A DNA stretch of 64,000 nt from Peterkaempfera bronchialis (GTDB lineage Bacteria; Actinomycetota; Actinomycetes; Streptomycetales; Streptomycetaceae), in the NCBI RefSeq assembly GCF_003258605.2, contig NZ_CP031264.1:1984001-2048000 (forward strand). The letters are read 5' to 3'. Numbering within the stretch: position 1 is the first letter of the stretch; each line of letters begins with the position of its first letter. Below the pieces are notes generated by a model, which was given only the letters and a program-made list of their open reading frames with translations, was not told the DNA's origin and did no database searches. The position numbers were made by a program, and so were the translations under genes. Shown one piece after another: positions 20,007-28,949 of the stretch.

Positions 20007-21773
20007 GTGAACACCAACAGCTCACAGCCGCGACGCCGCGCCGCACTGCGGGGCGCCGCCCGCCTGCGCGACGCAGCCACCGGAGGGACGGCGAGCCGCA
20101 AACGCCTGCCGTTCCCGCTGTTCCTGGTGCTCGTCACGGTCGCGGTGACCATCACCTCGACCGCAGTGAGGGCCTTCTCCAGCCCGGCGGGCAAGTCGTG
20201 GATGGACGGCGCGTCGCTGGGGGTGCTCAACTTCCTCGACTTCTTCATCGGCGTGGTCACCCTGATCTCGCTCACCGGCTCGGTGGTGTGGGGCCTGATC
20301 TCCACCAACCAGTCGGTCCTGAAGCCGCATCAGCGGGTCTTCTCGCAGTCCGTGCACCGGGGCATCTCCACCGCCGCCCTCGGTGCCCTGGTGCTGCACA
20401 TCGTGGTGAAGATCTCCTTCGGTGAGGCCGCCCCGGTGGACGGCGTCATCCCGCTCGGCGGCGTCGGCACCCCGGTCGCCGTCGGGCTGGGCACCGTCGC
20501 CGCCCACTTGATGGTGGGCGTCGCGGTCACCGGCATCCTGCGCAGCAGGTTCGCCCACGGCCGCTACCCGTGGATGTGGCGGCCGATCCATGTGATGGGG
20601 TACGCCTCCTGGCTGATCGCCCTCGCCCACGGGCTCACCGCCGGACGCCCCGGCAAGTGGTACGTGCTCTGGGGCTATGGGCTCTGCGTGGCCGCCGTCG
20701 CGCTGGCCGTACTGGTCCGCGCCCTCGGCAACACCGGGAAGAGCGCTGCCGAGCTGGAGTCCACCCGCAAGCTGATGGCCCGCGACCTGATGGTCTCCGC
20801 CGACAGCGGCGACCGCCGCCCGGCCGCAGACCGCCGGGAGCGTACCGCTGCGGCGGCCGGCCAGGACATCCCGCTCACCCGCGACATCCCCATCCCCGGG
20901 TCGACCGCTCCCGAGCCGGAGCCTGCCGTCGCCGCCGGACCGGACCAGACCGCCGTTCTGCCCACCGCGCCGTCGTACCTCACCTCGGCCGAGCCTGCTG
21001 TTGCCGCCGCCGAGCAGCCGATGCCCCAGCAGTCCATGCAGCAGCAGCCCATGCAGCAGCCGATGCCGCAGCCCGAGCCGATGCAGCCGCAGTACCAGCA
21101 GCCGATGGCGCCGCAGCAGCCCGTCGCCCAGCCGGTCCCCCAGCCGGTCGGCGCGGTGTTCGACACCGGCGAGTTCGCCGCCAGCTTCGCCGCCGAGTGG
21201 GACACCGGCGAACTCAACGCCCTGCTCGACGTGGGCCGTCAGCAGTACGCCGCAGCGCAGGCCGCCGGGGTCCCCTACACCGGCGACCCGTACACCGCCG
21301 CCGCATATGCGGCCGCGCAGTCCCAGGTCCAGCCCCAGGTTCAGGTCCAACCCCAGCCGCAACCGCAGCCGCAGCCGCAGCCCGGCTACGGCTACCCCGG
21401 CGGGCAGTACCCCACCGGCGGGTACCCCGTCGCCCAGCCGCCCGCCGCACAGCCCGCCGACCCGTTCGCCACCGGCTCCTTCCCGCAGGTCCAGGCGCCC
21501 GGGGTGACCCTCGGGGCCGCCGCCGCACCGCTCCAGTACTTCCCGCCCGCCCCCGCCGCCCCGGTGGACCCCTTCGCCACCGGTGCCATCCCCCAGGTGC
21601 CCACCGCCGGATACGGCTACCCCGCCGCCCCGCAGCCCCAGCCGCAATCCCAGCCCCAGCCCCAGCCCCCGGCCCCCGCGCCCAACCCCGCCGCCCCCGG
21701 CGCCCCCGGCGCCGGCCCGGCCTATGGCTCGGTTCCCGCCGCCTACTCCGCCGACCCCTGGCAGGCCCGCTGA
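20007..21773 (+). CDS. Ferric-reductase-like cytochrome b membrane protein with Gln/Pro-rich tail
   Basis: A 588-residue membrane protein. GTG 20007 follows GGAGGG by seven bases. About six hydrophobic segments occupy residues 35-240. Two His pairs lie on consecutive helices: His117/His131 and His195/His208, 14 and 13 residues apart. This is the bis-heme ligand pattern of ferric reductase/NOX-type domains. No FAD or NAD domain is fused. Instead residues from about 330 form a disordered tail rich in Gln, Pro and Ala, with repeats such as DPFATGSFPQV and DPFATGAIPQV. The next gene overlaps it (TGATG) and encodes a NuoF-like ferredoxin fusion, the probable electron donor. It should pass electrons across or into the membrane; the acceptor is unknown. 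Confidence 0.8.
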   Translation: MNTNSSQPRRRAALRGAARLRDAATGGTASRKRLPFPLFLVLVTVAVTITSTAVRAFSSPAGKSWMDGASLGVLNFLDFFIGVVTLISLTGSVVWGLISTNQSVLKPHQRVFSQSVHRGISTAALGALVLHIVVKISFGEAAPVDGVIPLGGVGTPVAVGLGTVAAHLMVGVAVTGILRSRFAHGRYPWMWRPIHVMGYASWLIALAHGLTAGRPGKWYVLWGYGLCVAAVALAVLVRALGNTGKSAAELESTRKLMARDLMVSADSGDRRPAADRRERTAAAAGQDIPLTRDIPIPGSTAPEPEPAVAAGPDQTAVLPTAPSYLTSAEPAVAAAEQPMPQQSMQQQPMQQPMPQPEPMQPQYQQPMAPQQPVAQPVPQPVGAVFDTGEFAASFAAEWDTGELNALLDVGRQQYAAAQAAGVPYTGDPYTAAAYAAAQSQVQPQVQVQPQPQPQPQPQPGYGYPGGQYPTGGYPVAQPPAAQPADPFATGSFPQVQAPGVTLGAAAAPLQYFPPAPAAPVDPFATGAIPQVPTAGYGYPAAPQPQPQSQPQPQPPAPAPNPAAPGAPGAGPAYGSVPAAYSADPWQAR

Positions 21774-23287
21774 TGACCACCCCCGTCGTGGACGACGTTC
21801 CGGAGGTCCTCCGGATCGGCCCCGCCCGCCTCACCGCCGGGCTGGACTCCGCCGTCCGACTCGACTACACCGCGCACCAGCTGACCCACGGCCCGCTGCC
21901 CCGCTACGACCTGGACGGGCTGATCGCCCTGGCCGAGCGGATCAAGCTCAAGGGCAAGGGCGGCGCCGGCTTCCCCTTCGCCCGCAAGCTCCAGGCGGTC
22001 CTGAAGACCGTGGAGCGGCAGCGCATCGCCCCCGCCGTGGTGGTCAACGCGACCGAGGGCGAGCCCGGCAGCGCCAAGGACCGGATGCTGCTGGCCCGCG
22101 CCCCGCACGTGATCCTGGACGGGGCGAGCCTGGTCGCCGACGCGCTGGGCGCCGCCTCGCTGGCCATCGGCGTGGACGAGGGCAGCCCCGGCGTCACCTC
22201 CATGCCGCCCGCCGTGGCCGAACGCCGCTGGGACATCCCGGTCCGGGTGGTCTGCCAGCCCGAGCGGTTCACCTCCGGCGAGGGCGGCTCCCTGGTACGC
22301 GGGGTCAACGGCCTGCCCGCCATCCCGCCCAGCCGCAAGATCCGCACCTCGGACGGCGGCAACGGCGGCGTCGACGGCCGCCCCACCCTGCTCTCCAACG
22401 CGGAGACCTTCTCCCAACTCGGCATCGCCGCCCGGCTGGGGCCCGACGCCTACACGGTGATCGGCACCAAGGCCGAGCCCGGCACCGTACTGCTCACCAT
22501 CAACCGCCCGGACGCCAAGCGGCCGCTGATCGTGGAGACCCCGGCCGGCACCCTGCTCGGCGACGTCCTGGACGCCGCCGGGGTCTCCCCCGGCCAGGGC
22601 GTGCTGGTCGGCGGCTACCACGGCATGTTCCTGGACGCCGACGCCGCCGTGAAGGCGCCCTGCTCCCGGGCCGGAATGTCGGCGGCGGGCGGCTCCTTCG
22701 GCGCCGGCATCGTCATCCCCATCCCGGAGGACACCTGCCCCCTGGGGGAGGCCGCCCGGATCGCCGACTGGCTGGCCGTGCAGTCCGCCGGGCAGTGCGG
22801 CCCCTGCCGGATGGGCCTGCCCAACCTGGCCCGGGTCCTCACCGACCTCGCCAACGGCGGCGGCGGCACCCGCGCCCTGGAGGAGGCCCGCCGGATCGCC
22901 GGCGGGGTGATCGGCCAGGGTGCCTGCTCCCACCCGGACGGGTCCTCCCGCTTCATCCTCTCCGCGCTCACCGCCTTCACCGACGACCTGGCCAACCACA
23001 GCCTGCGCGGCGGCTGCGGCCGACGGGTGCGCGGTGTGATGCCGCTCTCCCCCTGGGGCCCCGGCCAGGACCAGGACCACCTCAACGGCCCCACCCTCGT
23101 GGTCGACTGGCAACGCTGCCGGGCCCACGGCCTCTGCGCGGCCCTGGCCCCCGAACTCTTCAGCCTGGACGCCCACGGCTTCCCCGTGGTCTCCAACGCC
23201 CCGATCCCGGTCTGGCTGGAGAACGACGCCCAGCGAGCCGTCAACCAGTGCCCAGCCCTCGCCCTCCGCTTCAACCGCCCCCGCTGA
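21773..23287 (+). CDS. NuoF-like flavoprotein fused to a C-terminal [3Fe-4S]-type ferredoxin
   Basis: The 504-residue protein starts at ATG 21773, overlapping the previous stop, so translation is coupled. Residues 55-300 match the NuoF/Nqo1 fold: LKGKGGAGFPFARK (59-72) and NATEGEPGSAKDR (92-104) form the FMN/NADH site. An SLBB domain follows around 252-295. The iron-sulfur segment reads SAGQCGPCRMG: Cys342 and Cys345 are present, with Cys385 as the distal ligand, but the first Cys of the usual motif is Ala339. Residues 440-500 are a ferredoxin with C449-x5-C455...C493-P, the [3Fe-4S] spacing. It probably oxidises NAD(P)H and feeds the cytochrome b encoded upstream. Confidence 0.85.
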   Translation: MTTPVVDDVPEVLRIGPARLTAGLDSAVRLDYTAHQLTHGPLPRYDLDGLIALAERIKLKGKGGAGFPFARKLQAVLKTVERQRIAPAVVVNATEGEPGSAKDRMLLARAPHVILDGASLVADALGAASLAIGVDEGSPGVTSMPPAVAERRWDIPVRVVCQPERFTSGEGGSLVRGVNGLPAIPPSRKIRTSDGGNGGVDGRPTLLSNAETFSQLGIAARLGPDAYTVIGTKAEPGTVLLTINRPDAKRPLIVETPAGTLLGDVLDAAGVSPGQGVLVGGYHGMFLDADAAVKAPCSRAGMSAAGGSFGAGIVIPIPEDTCPLGEAARIADWLAVQSAGQCGPCRMGLPNLARVLTDLANGGGGTRALEEARRIAGGVIGQGACSHPDGSSRFILSALTAFTDDLANHSLRGGCGRRVRGVMPLSPWGPGQDQDHLNGPTLVVDWQRCRAHGLCAALAPELFSLDAHGFPVVSNAPIPVWLENDAQRAVNQCPALALRFNRPR

Positions 23288-23426
23288 ACCCTTCGGTCCT
23301 GACGCCCGGTATCCCCTGTTCCACGCTGCGGCTGCCGCGCAGGCTCCGGCGCAGCACCACCCGCATCACCGACCTGGTCAAGGCCAGCTGACGGAACCAC
23401 CGGGCCGTGATGTAGCGTGCACGCCC

Positions 23427-24302
23427 ATGCCCATCCCCTCCCTGCTTCTGGACCGGCTGCGCCGGGCCGGGCTGAGCGATGCGGTGTCGGTGACCCCGGC
23501 CGAGGGGGGAGTGGCTGCCCTCGCGGGTATCGCGACGCGCCGCGAGGGTCCGCCGGTGTTTGTGAAGGCCTTCCGGGAGACCCCTGCTGACGGCCTGTTC
23601 GCAGCGGAGGCCGAAGGGCTTCGGGCGTTGCGCGAGCTGGGCGGGGCCGCCACCCCGGAGGTGGTGTACGCGGGCCGGGATGTGCTGGTGCTGTCCGTTC
23701 TGGAGGCGCGTCCGGCCCGGGAGGACTTCTGGGAGCGGCTCGCCCACACTCTCGCGCGGCTGCACACCACCACCGTGCACGACCGCTTCGGCTGGTCCCG
23801 CGACAACTGGCTGGGGCGCTACCGGCAGGACAACACCTGGGACACCGACGGTCATGCCTTCTTCGCCCGCAGCCGCCTGCTCCGCTGGCTGCCGGAGCCC
23901 CGGGTACGGGCGGCGCTGGACGAAAGGGACCGGCGGGCGCTGGAGCGGCTGTGCGAGCGGCTGCCCGAACTGCTGCCTTCCCGGCCGGCCTGCCTGACCC
24001 ACGGTGACCTGTGGGCGCACAACATCCTCGCGACCCGGGACGGGCAGCCCGCTCTGATCGACCCGGCCGTCTCCTATATGTGGGCCGAAGTGGATCTGGC
24101 CCATCTGTGGAGTTCGCCGCACCCGCCCGAAGCGAAGCGGTTCTTCGCGCGGTACGCGGAGCTGACCGGGCTCGACGACGACTGGCCTGCCAGGATGCCG
24201 ATCATCCAGTTGCGGCAGCACTTGGCCGTCATCGCCCAGTACGAGCACGACTGGGGTGCGGCGGACCAGGTCCGTGCCACGCTCAGGCCGTTCCGTTCGT
24301 AG
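23427..24302 (+). CDS. Fructosamine kinase family protein
   Basis: A 291-residue kinase-like protein. Members of this family phosphorylate sugar amines on glycated proteins or small molecules, marking them for deglycation, and resemble aminoglycoside phosphotransferases. Lys47 in PPVFVKAF is the likely ATP-binding lysine. The Brenner-type motif LTHGDLWAHN (190-199) supplies Asp194 as catalytic base, and IDPAVSY gives the metal-binding Asp212. HGDLW is the specific hallmark of the fructosamine kinase family. It lies alone; a small hairpin at 24323-24342 follows. Confidence 0.9.
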   Translation: MPIPSLLLDRLRRAGLSDAVSVTPAEGGVAALAGIATRREGPPVFVKAFRETPADGLFAAEAEGLRALRELGGAATPEVVYAGRDVLVLSVLEARPAREDFWERLAHTLARLHTTTVHDRFGWSRDNWLGRYRQDNTWDTDGHAFFARSRLLRWLPEPRVRAALDERDRRALERLCERLPELLPSRPACLTHGDLWAHNILATRDGQPALIDPAVSYMWAEVDLAHLWSSPHPPEAKRFFARYAELTGLDDDWPARMPIIQLRQHLAVIAQYEHDWGAADQVRATLRPFRS

Positions 24303-24322
24303 CGAACCCGCCGCCAGGCGAA

Positions 24323-24342
24323 ATTCACCTATTCGGGTGAAT
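24323..24342 (+). terminator. Candidate terminator after the fructosamine-kinase-like gene
   Basis: A 7-bp stem ATTCACC/GGTGAAT with a 6-base loop lies about 20 bases after the stop. It is much more AT-rich than the other terminators in the window, consistent with an imported segment. Confidence 0.5.
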
Positions 24343-24494
24343 CCTATTGGCTTGTTCGTGCAAGGGACGATCGTCGGCTGGATAGTGAGGAGGCTGCGGG
24401 ACGCCGATCATTACCGAATTCCATTTGCGCCATCCGATACCATCTTTCGCGTTCCTCGCTGTTCGTGGTCTCAATTCGCCCCAAGGGAGGACGC

Positions 24495-25400
24495 ATGGTC
24501 GGCACAGCGCATCAGAACGCCGGTGTGGAAGGCGTGGAAGGGGGTGTCGGCCTGACCGCTCTCCTGGTCGCCGCGGCACGGGCGATCGAGACCCACCGCC
24601 GCGACAGCCTGGCCCGGGACGTCTACGCAGAGCACTTTGTGCTCGCCGCACCGGCGTCCGCAGGCTGGCCGGTCCGCATGCAGCAGGTGCCGGACGGGGA
24701 CGCGGACCCGCTCTGGGGGCGCTTTGCGCGCTACTTCGGTCTGCGGACGAGGGTCCTTGACGACTTCCTTCTCCGGTCGGTGCACGCCGGTGCCCGCCAA
24801 GTGGTCCTGCTCGGGGCGGGGTTGGATGCGCGGGCGTTCCGACTCGATTGGCCTGCCGGCTGCGTGGTCTTCGAGATCGACAGGGAAGGCGTGCTGGCGT
24901 TCAAGCACAAGGTGCTCGACGGGCTGTCGGCCACCCCGAAGGCGGCGCGCGTACCGATCCCGATCGATCTGCGCGCCGACTGGGTCCAGGCGTTGACCGA
25001 CGCCGGCTTCGACCCGGCCGCACCGAGCGTCTGGCTGGCCGAGGGGTTGCTGTTCTATCTGCCCAACGCCGCCGAGACCTACCTCATCGACATGGTGGAC
25101 CAGTTGAGCACCGGGGGAAGTGCTCTCGCATTCGAGGTCAAGCTCGAAAAGGACCTGCTGGAATACCGCGACAGCCCGATCTACACCTCGACGAAAAACC
25201 GGATCGGCATCGACCTGCTCACCCTGTTCGACGGAGAGCCGCGGCCCGACTCCGCAGGTGATCTGGCGGGCAAGGGCTGGTCCACCTCGGTCCACACCCC
25301 GTTCGACTTCACCCGTCGGCACGGACGCGGCCCGCTGCCCGAGCAGAACGACGCTCTGGCGGGCAACCGGTGGGTGTTCGCGAACAAGCCCCGGCCGTAA
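24495..25400 (+). CDS. SAM-dependent methyltransferase, leucine carboxyl methyltransferase family
   Basis: A 301-residue enzyme of the LCMT/PPM family, which often O-methylates carboxyl groups of small molecules or peptides. ATG 24495 follows GGGAGG by six bases. The SAM-binding motif is LLGAGLDARAFRLDW (about 105-119), followed by FEIDREG and by AEGLLFYLPNAAE, both typical of this family. The substrate is unknown. It converges on the alcohol dehydrogenase of the MfnB operon with a 58-base gap, so it may methylate a product of that pathway, for example a furan carboxylate; this link is inference. The 192-base gap before it is unusually AT-rich. Confidence 0.88.
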   Translation: MVGTAHQNAGVEGVEGGVGLTALLVAAARAIETHRRDSLARDVYAEHFVLAAPASAGWPVRMQQVPDGDADPLWGRFARYFGLRTRVLDDFLLRSVHAGARQVVLLGAGLDARAFRLDWPAGCVVFEIDREGVLAFKHKVLDGLSATPKAARVPIPIDLRADWVQALTDAGFDPAAPSVWLAEGLLFYLPNAAETYLIDMVDQLSTGGSALAFEVKLEKDLLEYRDSPIYTSTKNRIGIDLLTLFDGEPRPDSAGDLAGKGWSTSVHTPFDFTRRHGRGPLPEQNDALAGNRWVFANKPRP

Positions 25401-25458
25401 CTCCCGCCGTCAGACGGCCCGGTGCGTCTCCCCCCGGGATGCACCGGACGAGGCTCCC

Positions 25459-26547
25459 CTACGGAACCAGGACGGGTTTGACCACCCGGCCCGCGTCACA
25501 GTCGCGTTCGGCCTCGTTGATGTCGGCGAGCGGATACGTACGGATCAGCTGGTCGAAGGGGAACCGCCCGGCCTGCCACAGTCCGGTCAGCCGGGGAATC
25601 AGCAGTCCCGGCACCGCGTCCCCTTCGCAGATATGGGAGATCCTTCGGCCCCGGTCCAGCGCCCCCGGTTCGAGCGGCAGCGCGGTGTGGAGCCGCGCCA
25701 CCAGGCCGAGGTGGCCGGTCGGGCGCAGGGCCCGGAGCGCGTCGTTGATCAGCTGGGCGGAGCCCGTGGTGTCCAGCGCGTACTGCGCGCCACCATCGGT
25801 CAGTCGCTGGATGCGGTCGGGCAGGTCGCCCGATGCGGCGTACAGCGGGATCGCACCGAACCGCTCGGCGAGGGCCAGCCGTTCGGGGTGCCGGTCGACG
25901 GCCACGGTCACCGCCCCGGCGGCGGTGGCCGCCATCACCGCGGCCAGGCCCACCGCCCCCGCGCCGAAGACCGCGATGGTGTCGCCGGGGCCGACGCCGA
26001 AGGAGTTCATGACCGCTCCGGCGCCGGTGAGGAAGCCGCAGCCGAGCGGTCCGAGCAGTTCGACGGGCAGCGCGGGATCGACCCGGACGGCATTGCGGGC
26101 CGCGACCACCGCGTACTCGGCGAACGACGACTGGCCGAACCACCGGGGGGCCAGTTCGCCCCCGGCTGCGTCGGTGAACCGCGCCGCGTTCTCCTTGCGC
26201 CCGCCGAAGAGGTTGAGCGAGGCGAAGGAGTCACAGTAGGCCGGGGCCGCACCCATGCAGTTCCGGCAGTGTCCGCAGGAGTCGAAGCTCAGCACGACAT
26301 GGTCGCCGACGCTCAGGCCGGTGTCCGGGCCGCCCGTCTCCACCACCACCCCGGCCCCCTCGTGGCCGAGCACCGCCGGCAGCGGTGAGCGGCCCGCCGA
26401 ACGCCGGACCGCGAGATCGGTCCGGCACATCCCACAGCCCGCGATCCTGACCAGGAGCTCGCCATCGGCCGGCCCCGCGTCCAGGATCACCTCCTCGACG
26501 GCGAATCGGTTCTCGTACGAGCGCAGTACCGCCGCGCCGAACCTCAT
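25459..26547 (-). CDS. Zinc-dependent alcohol dehydrogenase, aryl-alcohol type
   Basis: A 362-residue medium-chain dehydrogenase that interconverts an alcohol and an aldehyde with NAD(P). Catalytic zinc ligands are Cys41 (CRTD), His62-Glu63 (GHEGAGVV) and the Cys in PLGCGFLTGAG. The structural zinc site is C91-x2-C94-x2-C97-x7-C105. The nucleotide-binding loop is VFGAGAVGLAAVMA. The long central segment and FLTGAGAVMN resemble benzyl/aryl alcohol dehydrogenases. ATG 26547 overlaps the upstream aldehyde dehydrogenase stop (ATGA) and follows GGAGG, so the two are translationally coupled. A likely substrate is the hydroxymethyl group of a furan made by the MfnB homologue. Confidence 0.9.
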   Translation of the reverse strand: MRFGAAVLRSYENRFAVEEVILDAGPADGELLVRIAGCGMCRTDLAVRRSAGRSPLPAVLGHEGAGVVVETGGPDTGLSVGDHVVLSFDSCGHCRNCMGAAPAYCDSFASLNLFGGRKENAARFTDAAGGELAPRWFGQSSFAEYAVVAARNAVRVDPALPVELLGPLGCGFLTGAGAVMNSFGVGPGDTIAVFGAGAVGLAAVMAATAAGAVTVAVDRHPERLALAERFGAIPLYAASGDLPDRIQRLTDGGAQYALDTTGSAQLINDALRALRPTGHLGLVARLHTALPLEPGALDRGRRISHICEGDAVPGLLIPRLTGLWQAGRFPFDQLIRTYPLADINEAERDCDAGRVVKPVLVP

Positions 26548-27953
26548 GGTCGCGCCTCCTCCGGACGATGCACCACGAACGGCCTGAGGTTCCCGTAGAG
26601 CCCCCACGGCCCGCCCGCGACGCCGACACCGCTCTCCTTGATGCCCGCGAAGGGCTGGGCGAGGGACAGTTCGGCATGGTGGTTGATCCACACCGTTCCG
26701 CACTCCAGCCGGTCGGCCACCGCCTCGGCCCGGTCGAGGTCGGTCCCCCATACCGAGCCGCCCAGCCCGAAGTCGGTGTCATTGGCCGCCTCGATGGCTT
26801 CGTCAAGGCTCCGGTACGGCAGCACCGGCAGGACCGGACCGAATTGCTCCTCCGTCACCACCGGGCTGTCGGGCGGGACCTCGGCCAGGATCGTCGGGGC
26901 GAAGAAGTAGCCCGGTCGGTCCAGCCGGTGGCCACCGGCCACGGCTCGGGCGCCGTCCGCCAGGGCCTGGGCCGTGTAGCGCTCGACCCGGGCCAGTTGG
27001 GGGGCGTTGTTGACCGGCCCCAGCTGCGAGCCCGGGTCGATCCCGGGTCCGACGACCGCGGCCTTCGCGCGCTGCGCAAGGGCCTCGACCACCTGGGAGT
27101 AGAGCCGGGCCGGAGCGTAGACGCGCTTGACCGCCATGCAGACCTGCCCGCAGTTGCGGAACGCCGCCCAGAAGAGCCGGTCGGCGATCCGCTCCACATC
27201 GACGTCCTCCAGCAGGATGGCGGCGTCGTTACCGCCCAGCTCCAGGGTGACCCGAGCGAGCGAGGCCGCCGCGCCCTCCGCGACGGCCCGTCCGGTGGGA
27301 ATCGAACCGGTGAAGGTCACATGGCGCATCCCCGGATGGGACGCGAGGCGGGCGCCGAGGGGTTCGCGACCGGTGACGACCGTCAGTACGTCCTCGGGGA
27401 GGGCGGCGGAGATGACGGACCCCAGCAGCCGTGTGGCGAGGGGTGTGAACGGAGAGGGCTTGAGCACCATCGTGTTGCCTGCGGCGAGCGCGGGAGCGAA
27501 CTTCGCCGACGCGAGCTGGAGGGGAAAGTTCCACGGAACGATCGCGGCGACGGGCCCCAGCGGGCGCCAGCGGACCTCGCTGCGTACCGGCCGACCGTCG
27601 GTGATCGGCTGGGGCCGGGGGTCCAGCTCGGCGAAGTAGCGCAGGCGGGCCGCCGTACGGGCGACCTCCGCATACGACTCCGCCAGAGGTTTGCCCTGTT
27701 CACGGGTGAGCAGCGGAGCGAGGTCGACCCCGGCCGCCTCCACGGCGTCGGCCGCCGCAAGCAGCGCGGTGGTGCGGGCGGCGGGGTCGGCCCGCCAGCT
27801 TCGCCATGCCCCGTGGGACCGGTCGACGACGGCGTCCAACTCGTCCGGTTGCTGGTCGGGAGCCTCGTCGAAGACCTCACCCGTTGCCGGGTCGAGGACG
27901 GCGAAGCGGTCGCCGCAGGTCCCGGCCGCGCGACGGGGCTGACGTGTCGGCAT
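26544..27953 (-). CDS. NAD(P)-dependent aldehyde dehydrogenase
   Basis: A 469-residue enzyme that oxidises an aldehyde to a carboxylic acid. Conserved elements are PWNFP (Asn142), KPSPFTP (Lys165), FTGSIPTG (coenzyme loop), LELGGND (Glu238) and GQVCMAV (catalytic Cys272). I chose ATG 27953, nine bases after the stop of the MfnB gene; the upstream extension of the frame only overlaps that gene. Gene order MfnB, aldehyde dehydrogenase, alcohol dehydrogenase with nearly no gaps suggests one transcript. The substrate may be the formyl group of the furan product. Confidence 0.9.
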   Translation of the reverse strand: MPTRQPRRAAGTCGDRFAVLDPATGEVFDEAPDQQPDELDAVVDRSHGAWRSWRADPAARTTALLAAADAVEAAGVDLAPLLTREQGKPLAESYAEVARTAARLRYFAELDPRPQPITDGRPVRSEVRWRPLGPVAAIVPWNFPLQLASAKFAPALAAGNTMVLKPSPFTPLATRLLGSVISAALPEDVLTVVTGREPLGARLASHPGMRHVTFTGSIPTGRAVAEGAAASLARVTLELGGNDAAILLEDVDVERIADRLFWAAFRNCGQVCMAVKRVYAPARLYSQVVEALAQRAKAAVVGPGIDPGSQLGPVNNAPQLARVERYTAQALADGARAVAGGHRLDRPGYFFAPTILAEVPPDSPVVTEEQFGPVLPVLPYRSLDEAIEAANDTDFGLGGSVWGTDLDRAEAVADRLECGTVWINHHAELSLAQPFAGIKESGVGVAGGPWGLYGNLRPFVVHRPEEARP

Positions 27954-27961
27954 GCCGGTGG

Positions 27962-28717
27962 TCAACTCACGGCGGTGACGGCGGCTTCGTATTCTCGGGC
28001 ATGCCGGTCCATCTCCGCCCGGAAGGCGGCCACCAGGTGCGGCTGAATCCTCCCGGCGTTGCGGTCGCCCCCCTCGCAGACCGCCCCGCGCACCCCCACG
28101 ATGTCCGTGCCGATGCGGGTCAGCTCGCCGAGGTCTCCCGCCTTGACGCTGCCCGCGAGGGCAGCGAGCAGCTCGGCCTCGTGGGCCAGCCGGACGAACT
28201 CCGCGCAGACGTCCGGCGGAACGTGGTCGAACAGCCGTGTCCCGTCCTTGATCGCGGTGTCGAGCATGGCCGCGTCGGCGCCGGAGCGGAGGGCGATGTC
28301 GGGCAGTGCCAGCGGGTTGACGCAGCCGATCCGGTGGGCGTCGGCGTAGCCCGAGGCGACGACAAACGCGTCCGGCCGGTAGTCCTTCACTGCCCGGACG
28401 ACCCCTCGCATGACATCGACGGCCTGTTCGGGCGTCGTGCATCCATAGAGGCCGACCTTGATGTACGTGGCCCCGGAGACAGCTGCACCGAGCGCCGCCT
28501 GGGCCACCGTGCCGGGCTTGTACGGTACGTCCCCCACCGTGGCGGACACCGGCTTGTCCGCCGGGACCGCTTCGCGGATCTCCCTGATGACCCACGGGAA
28601 GTTCGCGCCGAGCGAGCCCTCGTCGGGCTTCTTGACATCGACGATGTCAAGGTGCTCCGCCGCCTTCGCGCAGTCGAGGGCCTCCTCGACGCTGTCGGGG
28701 GAGATGAGAAGCAACAA
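27962..28717 (-). CDS. MfnB-like (5-formylfuran-3-yl)methyl phosphate synthase (DUF556)
   Basis: The archaeal enzyme condenses two glyceraldehyde 3-phosphates into a furan aldehyde phosphate for methanofuran. The product is 251 residues (archaeal enzymes about 235). I chose TTG 28717 because AAGGAG sits six bases upstream and family members begin near (M)LLLISP; an in-frame GTG at 28744 has no such site. A TIM-barrel with [20 protein letters not shown] (Asp27, Lys29), DKP (Lys55), YIKVGLYG (Lys87) and LDTAIKDG (Asp153, Lys157) keeps the residues I recall as catalytic in MfnB. It heads an operon with two dehydrogenases and is divergent from a HAD phosphatase. Confidence 0.88.
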   Translation of the reverse strand: MLLLISPDSVEEALDCAKAAEHLDIVDVKKPDEGSLGANFPWVIREIREAVPADKPVSATVGDVPYKPGTVAQAALGAAVSGATYIKVGLYGCTTPEQAVDVMRGVVRAVKDYRPDAFVVASGYADAHRIGCVNPLALPDIALRSGADAAMLDTAIKDGTRLFDHVPPDVCAEFVRLAHEAELLAALAGSVKAGDLGELTRIGTDIVGVRGAVCEGGDRNAGRIQPHLVAAFRAEMDRHAREYEAAVTAVS

Positions 28718-28949
28718 CCTGGACTCCTTCCGCCGCACGTCCACCTGCCAAAGGTCAGGTGTGCGGAGTCGCCTGGATCACTTGCGGTCTGCTCATCATT
28801 GCTGCGGCCCGGTGGCCACCGGTAGAGCGCGCGGAGTCCGAACGGGTCGTTGCCACGGCGTGCCCGCCCCCCAGTGCGCCGTCCACGCCGGTTTGCCGCC
28901 GACAGCGTCCATCTGGGCGCCGATGAGCCGACGCTCTACGCTGTCCCCC

